DNA from: Bolinopsis microptera
Taxonomy: Eukaryota; Ctenophora; Tentaculata; Lobata; Bolinopsidae
Assembly: GCF_026151205.1 (NCBI RefSeq)
Contig: NC_087084.1
Location: 13,047,453 to 13,111,452 of the forward strand
Direction: 5' to 3'
Length of the DNA: 64,000 nt
Numbering within the stretch: position 1 is the stretch's first letter; every line of letters starts with the position of its first letter. Position numbers and translations under genes: made by a program. Below the pieces are notes generated by a model. It saw nothing but the letters and a program-made list of their open reading frames with translations. It did no database searches and was not told the DNA's origin. Of this stretch, positions 56,891 through 64,000 are shown piece after piece.

Positions 56891-58725
56891 GACGCGCACG
56901 GTTTTTAAATTATTATACAAGCATACATTTTATTTTTGACTTAAATTCCAAAATTAAATTTTAAATACTTTTTATTGTTATAATTAACAGTAAAAACTTA
57001 TTTGTTTATATTTAATTATTAAATCAAAGGAATAAAAATCCTTTTTATTATGTATTAAATTAAATTTACTTTTTTATAGTCAACAATTAATAGCGCGCGC
57101 TTTGTTATTGTTTTGGCTTTATTGTTGAAAATAATTATTGTGAACTATTTCATGCATAAAATGAATGCTGTGCCTATTCAAATATAATAAATGAAGGTAT
57201 CATCAATCATACAGCTAAAATGTTGCTCTATCCAGAGCCCTCTCGCTTGCAGTAGCACGCGACCACCGAAGGTGGAACTATTTCACTTGTGAAACAAGCG
57301 CGTCATGCAGTACGCGTAGACTCATGTCTAGGTGAAGCCAAAATGGATGAAGAAATTAGTTTCAAATTAGCAAAGTCATAATTTTTAAACCGTTTAAGAT
57401 TTCATTGATATTCGGGCTGGAACAAACAACAAATCTGTGTGATTGTTAATAACATTATGTACCCGAGGATTTAGGACTACCGACTACTGTGTTACTAATT
57501 GATACACGGATATACTATACAGATTGACGATTGTGTAAGGGTTACCTTAGGACCAACGGGTCCATCATTACAACTAATAAATGCATAAATTAGATTGAAA
57601 ATATCTTTTAGGGGGTTAAATAAGAAAGACAAAAAATGTTTGTCCACACTTGTGTATTATTTGGGATTAGTTAAAAGATGCGAGATGTTTAACAGGGTCA
57701 TTTATGTAACCTTCACTCAAAGCTTTCAGTGGATAAGTTGGCCATAGTGGCAAATATAGATAACGGAGTCCCCATGTCAACAAGTGCAAAGTGCTTTGAT
57801 TGCCAGTCGTCGCCTGAAGGGCTCCCAATCCAAAGATTGAGGGTCCGAGACCTCCTTGTACCAACAATCCTAGAAGGTACTATAAGGACCCGGCCCCTGT
57901 GCTCTAAGCAATTCTCTTAGGTTGACCGAATGGTGAGGAAGTGTTCGAGGATTAAATTAAAGGAACCATACCAAAAGATCTTCTAAATGCACTCTCCAGT
58001 ACACTTGTAGTGCACTGTATATTATGTAATGGTTGCTCCAACCCAGTTCGATATGCTTAATTTACGTTTTTGTTTGCATTTTAGCAATGAAACTGTTGCC
58101 CGGCCCAGGTTGTGCTGCTGCTAGAGGCTCTCCTCCAAAATTTTAAATTGTCGAGCTTCCTCATGCTCATGTATGGGACAAGCATTTACGAATAGTATAA
58201 AGATGTTGGTAAAACTTGCACTGTTCTGTGGTTTAGTGCACTACACTTCTGTATTGTCGTCTGTGTTTTGATGCTCATGGTTTGTTAGCTTTAATTCTCA
58301 GCTTTGCATGTCTATATTCAGTATTCTTGACGAGGGGATGGGCACTTCTCTGGGATCTTACACACCCACAAGCTGTGTTGGGATGTCCACTCATGGTACC
58401 TGCCCAGTGCCCAGGTTAATCAAGCAGTCAAGCTTCCTACATGTTATGTTAAGCATTCACAGTTTGTTACTGCTCACTTGAAGGAGACCGTTTATAATTA
58501 CTTTAAATAATTAGCTATTTTAGATTTAATTTTTTAAATATTCTTGCCGAAGCAACACTTCAACAAGTAGCAATTCCAGTAATGGACAGTAGACTGCCAA
58601 TTATTGAGAAGTGACATTTATTAATGCCCCACCACCCCAATTCTCATTTATTATTTAAATATTGTTAATATGAAGATTTGATTCAATTATTTTTTCTTTA
58701 TTTTGATTTCCACCTTGACTATTAG
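56891..58725. other. no gene seen; probable upstream region of the + strand gene
   Basis: AT-rich up to about 57220, then mixed composition. I cannot support an exon. The 5' UTR exon of the gene starting at 58726 may lie here. Confidence 0.4.
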
Positions 58726-61700
58726 ATGGCTGTCGGGAAGAGTTTTCTCGACCAGTACTCTGTTTTTTGTGTATTCGGATCCGTGGTGGGATGTGTGGTC
58801 GTTCCTCTCATCACCCAGGTATGTTGTGCAATGCATATAACATCTGCAATTTTGTTTGTTGTGTTCTGACATTTTTAGTTGGTTATATCACTTCACAATC
58901 GTTTAATGACAACAGTGATTAATCTATCTTTCTTATATCGCACAAATTTGAACATCTTATGATATTGAATGAAATCAGCTACACCATCCATAATGCTTTC
59001 ATTTTGTTTACATTAAAACTTCTATTTTGGTTACTGTTGTCCAGATCCTTGTTCCACAGTAGAGTAAAGGTCTGGTTTAGGATTGGTGCTAAGCAAGGGT
59101 TTGTGTTAGGGTCTAGGGGGACAAGGTTTTAGGACAAGGCAATGTGAATCTTTTTAGAAAATTAACATGTATTTCAATTCTTTTCAGAGCGTGGAATCCC
59201 TGATCTTCTCCGCAATTGTTATAAGCCTTACTGCGAATAGATTCTCCAAGAAAGTCGTTCTTGAGGTAAATATACAGCTTAATAAAAGCTAGTAAGTTGT
59301 TTATCAAATTTTGTTTTACTTAATTTCTTCATTCCCATGGCCATCTTTTAAGAGTATACGGGGATCTTTGATTTATAAAATATTTGTATAATAATTTGAT
59401 ACTGATGCTGTCATTTGTATCCAGCTCAAATATTCCATTTTGTACCCTAAAGGTTACCCCTTTCACTTTCAGCCAAGCATCAAAGGTGAAAGCAAGGAAC
59501 AAAAGAGTATCAAATGCTCCAAGGACAAAGAAACAAACCTAACTGCCTGCAAGAAAAAGAAGAAACCACCTTCTAGTAGTATAAATGGGGCACAGGTTAG
59601 TTGTCTATTATTCATTTAACAATGGAATGTGGTCAGATTTATATTTATAGTATTGTGTAATTTTTGTACTTTTTGTCCTATAGCTTAGGGAACTTCAATC
59701 TGCTGAAAGTTTTAAAAACTGTCCTATTTCCACTTGTCATGATTGTTTTAGTGTCCATTCGTTTCAAGTCTGTTAATTACCACATTAACCGCCTCGTTAC
59801 CAATTGTCAAATGTGTCGTAACAGTAAATTAACAGATGACCAATCTGTCTATGCACAGTTAAAAAGCTAGTTTCTTCTGCGGCTTCATTGCTTGAGAAAA
59901 AGCATATAACTTAGAAAATGTGATAGGTTCGCACATTTTATAGTGTTGATATGGTCGGCTCAATACTTCGAATTTTAAATGTGAATAGCGTAGCTGTTAA
60001 TTATTGTGTTAGGTAGTTAGGACACCGTAGAGTGCACGACGCAAATTCTCGTTTTCTTTCACATCTGAAGGGATTGTAATATGAGAGATATTCACTCCTT
60101 AAAATTAAAATTTATCCCTGATAAGAAATTACTGATTATAAAGCTACTTACAAAACATAATATTATCTTATATTGGTTAAGTTGTACATTTTATAATCCA
60201 ATCTTTTACTTTTTATTTTAACATTTTTGTACCTAAATTTTTTTAATCACCATTATATCAACTTATTGTACTGATGGATGACTCACTTATTTCAATTCAG
60301 AAGCTCCAGGAGAGCTACGTGTTAAATATCGATTTTGATTCACACTGACTTTCTGCGTATAATAAATTGTATAATTGTGACCTGTCATAATATTAACAGT
60401 GGTTTCAATACGCGTGACATTTCACTTGGTAGTATTTAAATTATATCATAATTTTCTCATACTATGTACACTGTATGTGCGGTGCCACGACCACCGAATT
60501 AACCTTTACTTGTCACAAATTTTCAAATACGCTTAATTTTATTAATTGCGTCTAATAGGCCACTTCCGGTACAAATGCGGTAAAGAAGCGCATGTGGCTA
60601 CATTCCCGTTGTTATATAATGTTGGTACAATAAATCTAGAAGTGTGTACGAGACACCTGCGATACCGCTCCGCAGATCGGCAGGACTGTTTATAATGAAA
60701 GAGAACATAGTGTTCTAAGTTATCATGAGTGTAAAGCGTATAAACATTAGAAATTATATATAGATCTTAATATAGAAGCCACACTGAGCAGATGTAAACA
60801 GATCTGGTGTTATTGTTCCATGATGTAGAGTGGAGAGCAGTGTTTGTCACGTGTTTGTCACGTGGTAGCAGCGCTAGATTTGTATTGATAAATTTCACAT
60901 ACAGACATGTAAAGAGTAATGGTTATTGTAGTAGTTGTACAGCAATACTAAGGTAATGGTTATTGTTCTAGCCACTGTACAACTCAGGGCGAGGTGTAAC
61001 CAGATAGGGTGTTCTCTTACTATGGTTCACAAATTATATGAGATTTTGACTTCCGACTTTGGGGTTTTACTTTTTAGGGTAATCTAATAAGAAAATACAG
61101 TTATCTCTCACGGGTATTTTGTGGTGCCCGCGCACATGTTGTCTCTTATTAACTTTGGGACACTTCTACCAACTTATTGCTAATAATGATATCTCAACTG
61201 AGTTATTGAGTAGTTGTTAACGGGGTCTAATTGTTAATTGAGTAGTTGTATAATTCATTAGTATGATTAATTATTTTCCTCAGAGCGCGTTGTACCACCA
61301 ACTGTCCCCATCTGAACTCAGAAGGCAGTATAAAGAAGAAGTGGAGAGAAGAGAATATGAGAAACTTCGAGAATTGGTAAGTATTAAAGAAAACTTGAGA
61401 AAGTTCTAGAAGTTTTACCTAACACCATGTGTACACTGTGAACACGTGACCCCCCTGTTACAGTTGTCCAGCTAATATGTAGCTGCTTTTCTAATTATGG
61501 TATCGTTATTGAGGAATTTAGCGTGCAAAGTGTGGAGGAATTTTAAGTGAGGATCATGACCTGAATTGTGGACTTCTTCAAATATTTGGGCAGCTGTCAC
61601 GTGCTTGTCAACCCTTAAAAGGTGTCTTGATAAAACGTGAACTTGTATGCGTTTTGGTTGAAGTCGAGAACATTCGCTCCACGACTCCATTAGTTTCCGA

Positions 61701-62057
61701 TCCTGTTATCTTCTTAGTCCCACTTTAGAGCCCTACGAGGTTGATAACATTTCTATAAATAGAATAACATGTGGGAAACTGGTTTACGCGGAAATCTGCC
61801 AGAATGTTCGGTGAAACATATTAAACTTGGAAGGGAAGACCGATTATTTTACTTGGTATAAGATTTATTTAATGTATAACTAGGATGGGGTGTACAATAT
61901 GCACATACTTTCCTTCAATTTACCTTACTTCGTGATGAATTATCATCTTAATCTCAACTGTGTTTAGGAGAGAAAAGAAGAAGAAAAACGAGAGAAGAAG
62001 TTAAAAAAGAAAGAAGAAAGATTAAAAAGAAAGAATAATGAAAAGAAAGAACAAGAG
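58726..62057 (+). CDS. membrane-anchored coiled-coil protein of unknown family (5 exons, 3' end not found)
   Basis: Exons 58726-58818, 59188-59265, 59473-59595, 61284-61376 and 61968-62057. All have AG/GT borders and phase 0, encoding 159 residues so far. Exon 1 begins at ATG right after a CTATTAG acceptor (MAVGKSFLDQYSVF...). Exons 1-2 give two hydrophobic stretches (CVFGSVVGCVVVPLI and LIFSAIVISL). Exon 3 is Lys/Ser-rich with KKKKKPP. Exon 4 has SALYHQLSPSELRRQYKEEV, and exon 5 is almost pure Glu/Lys/Arg (EERLKRKNNEKKEQE), a single-alpha-helix or coiled coil. I do not recognise the family. The gene probably continues to the right of 62057, since exon 5 ends at a donor (GTTGGT). Confidence 0.65.
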
Positions 62058-64000
62058 GTTGGTTTGCTAAACATTTGCTGTTTGATTTAATAATTTCAAA
62101 TTAAAAGCTCAAAGTACTTACAGCTTTTAAAAGATAAACATTATTAAATCACTGTTCAGATATTTTTATGTCGCATAAACTGTAATAATATGCATTGATT
62201 CACTTAGGCATGTGCAGTTAATCATCGTTACCTAATGGACCGTTTATCGGCATTTAGAAAACGGATAATTGCTAACTTGGTGTTTAATTTACACCCGTAC
62301 ATTTTAACAAACGCTCACTATGTACTGTGACGTTAATGGTAATGATAGTCTGTGACGTGAATGAAACTGTGCGCGTGTGCTATTACCGTCTGTTATAATC
62401 CGTGCAAATCACATCTTACTATATATAAAGCGAGACGCGGACGATATATATATGTATATATATATATTTATTTATCCGCACCATTTTACTGACACCACGG
62501 CATCAACTTTAACACGGGTTTCCGCAAAAACCGTACAAGATATAAAACTGAAACTTTTTTAACTGATTCAAATGCTTTAATGGCCTTCAAATCAGCATGA
62601 AAAAAATCGAAAATCGGCCAAGGAATAAGAATTTTAGTACCCAAAATTTGGACCCCCAAGTGGTGTCAAAAACGCGAATTAAATAAGTAATAATTATTTT
62701 TACTGGGAGACTTTAGGGTAGGAAACTGATCCGGCCACCAAAGAGCCTTGACACCAGTCTTTAAGGTTTGACGGGTTCCTGCTAGTTACTTTAAGTTTAC
62801 TGTGTAAAGGTAATTTGAGGGGCTAGGTCTAGGTGTCAGTATTATGTTTCATATTTAGGAGGTGAAATAATGTGGACAATAAAATCACTTAGGTTACCCT
62901 GGAAAACATTGTTAACACTTGAGACATGACCCTGATAACACAGTAAATATTAAAAATAGCGCACGGGCCCTGCACTGGTCAGAGTCAAATAACCACACCT
63001 TGAACAAAGCTAATTTCATAGTCCATTAACTTTTCGAATATCTCGGTCAAAACGTTTAAAAACTATTGTAAGAATTTATATTGACTTTGATAACAATTGT
63101 CCTGTCCGTATAGCAACAGTTAAGATCGACTTAAACGATTCCTCCAAATAACCATGGCATCAAATTGGCCATTGGCCAATTGCAATGTCAACCCTCTTCC
63201 CACATATTATATCCATATTTGTTATCAGCAATATCTCTTAGATCATCTGTAATATTGATGACCGTGTCCCTGCTTAACATGTTGTTGTCATGTATGTATT
63301 ACATGTGTCATGGATTGTGGAGTCATGCGGCAACGTGTACATATTTTAAACTTAAAATAGCCCGCTTGTTCTCAATTGAACAATGGACAATGATCCTAAT
63401 TTTGAAATTATCTCACTAAATTCAATTTTTCTGATATCAAATAGTTTAGCTTAATATTAAATATATAGTTACTTTATTTTAATGGAGACCATAGTCATAT
63501 GCTATGCTCAAGTTGGTAACTTTATTTTCAATTTGAAAAGCCGTAACATTTGTTATCACCCATAAAAACTGCAGAGTAAGATTGTACATGTACATTAGCC
63601 CTGATAACACGAACAGTTAACTAAGTTCTTATATTTTATGTAATAAGGATGGACTTTATGAATATTCATGTGTCTCGTCTGTATTGTTCCGTATAAAATT
63701 TGAATTTGTTTATTTATTTACTTTTCATCTGACCTGTGGTTGAGATATTAGTGACCTAGCTATAACGGTAATACTAGATGATATGTAGTATAAAATTTAC
63801 CTTGTATTGAAGATCTAACAAATGATCACTCTGCTGATTCTTCCCATTCTTCCCATAGCTCATTGATGTATAATGTTTAAAAGTATGGACTGAACCTAAT
63901 GTCACACAATTTCTGAATTTTATAAGAGTTCAATTAATTCCTATAAAACTTTCCATTTGTACGAGCTAAACACCAGTAGAGTATTTTAACTTAGACCAGC
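62058..64000. other. probable intron or 3' region, no exon recognised
   Basis: AT-rich, with a (TA)n microsatellite at 62441-62470. A few short open frames lack splice signals or protein-like composition. Confidence 0.45.

Overview
This window is nuclear DNA from an animal, most likely an AT-rich, intron-rich invertebrate; I cannot name the species. The evidence is: genes split into many short exons with canonical GT-AG borders, animal-type proteins (a RING/B-box/coiled-coil/NHL TRIM protein, a Rap2-type GTPase, ATG12, a mitochondrial HADH, a VPS72/YL1 subunit, a NOVA-like KH protein), piggyBac and LINE remnants, TTAGGG-type telomeric repeats, and very heavy minisatellite content in introns. 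No bacterial operon features are present. I rebuilt each gene by hand by joining exons at GT/AG borders and checking that the codon phase holds across every junction.

Layout. 1-704: a possible last exon on + (2-229) and the first two coding exons of VPS72/YL1 (minus). 1307-14390: complete HADH (minus, 6 exons, 304 aa); its introns hold a CRE/E-box array, 8-, 14- and 32-bp minisatellites, an ORF1-only LINE-like insertion, a foldback element and a MITE. 15300-15470: tandem inverted-CCAAT plus CACGTG boxes upstream of HADH. 17256-24884: complete ATG12 (minus, 4 exons, 123 aa) with several minisatellites and a MITE. 25924-31288: a 7-coding-exon gene (minus, about 482 aa) with two degenerate KH domains resembling NOVA, possibly with a 5' exon at 32451-32522. 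33198-33767: single-coding-exon Rap2-like GTPase (minus). 35087-44246: complete TRIM-NHL gene (minus, 16 coding exons, about 915 aa). 44343-52379: an 8-kb piggyBac element flanked by TTAA, inserted about 95 bp upstream of the TRIM start codon. It holds a decayed transposase, a GC-rich minisatellite and a second 3.6-kb inverted-repeat transposon carrying an array of long palindromes. 52384-58725: repeats, interstitial telomeric motifs and a LINE reverse-transcriptase fragment. 58726-62057 and probably beyond: a + strand gene of unknown function with two membrane segments and a charged coiled coil.

The genes do not form one pathway. HADH (beta-oxidation) and ATG12 (autophagy conjugation) are neighbours, and both carry CACGTG arrays. 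The most unusual signal is that many tandem arrays contain exon-intron borders: splice acceptors (about 28 copies in the KH gene, about 22 in the TRIM gene), splice donors (3 and 4 copies in the TRIM gene), a start codon (4 copies in HADH) and a stop-codon region (TRIM). One duplicated TRIM acceptor would add 8 residues in frame. Expansion of minisatellites seeded on exon edges is therefore a recurrent feature of this locus.
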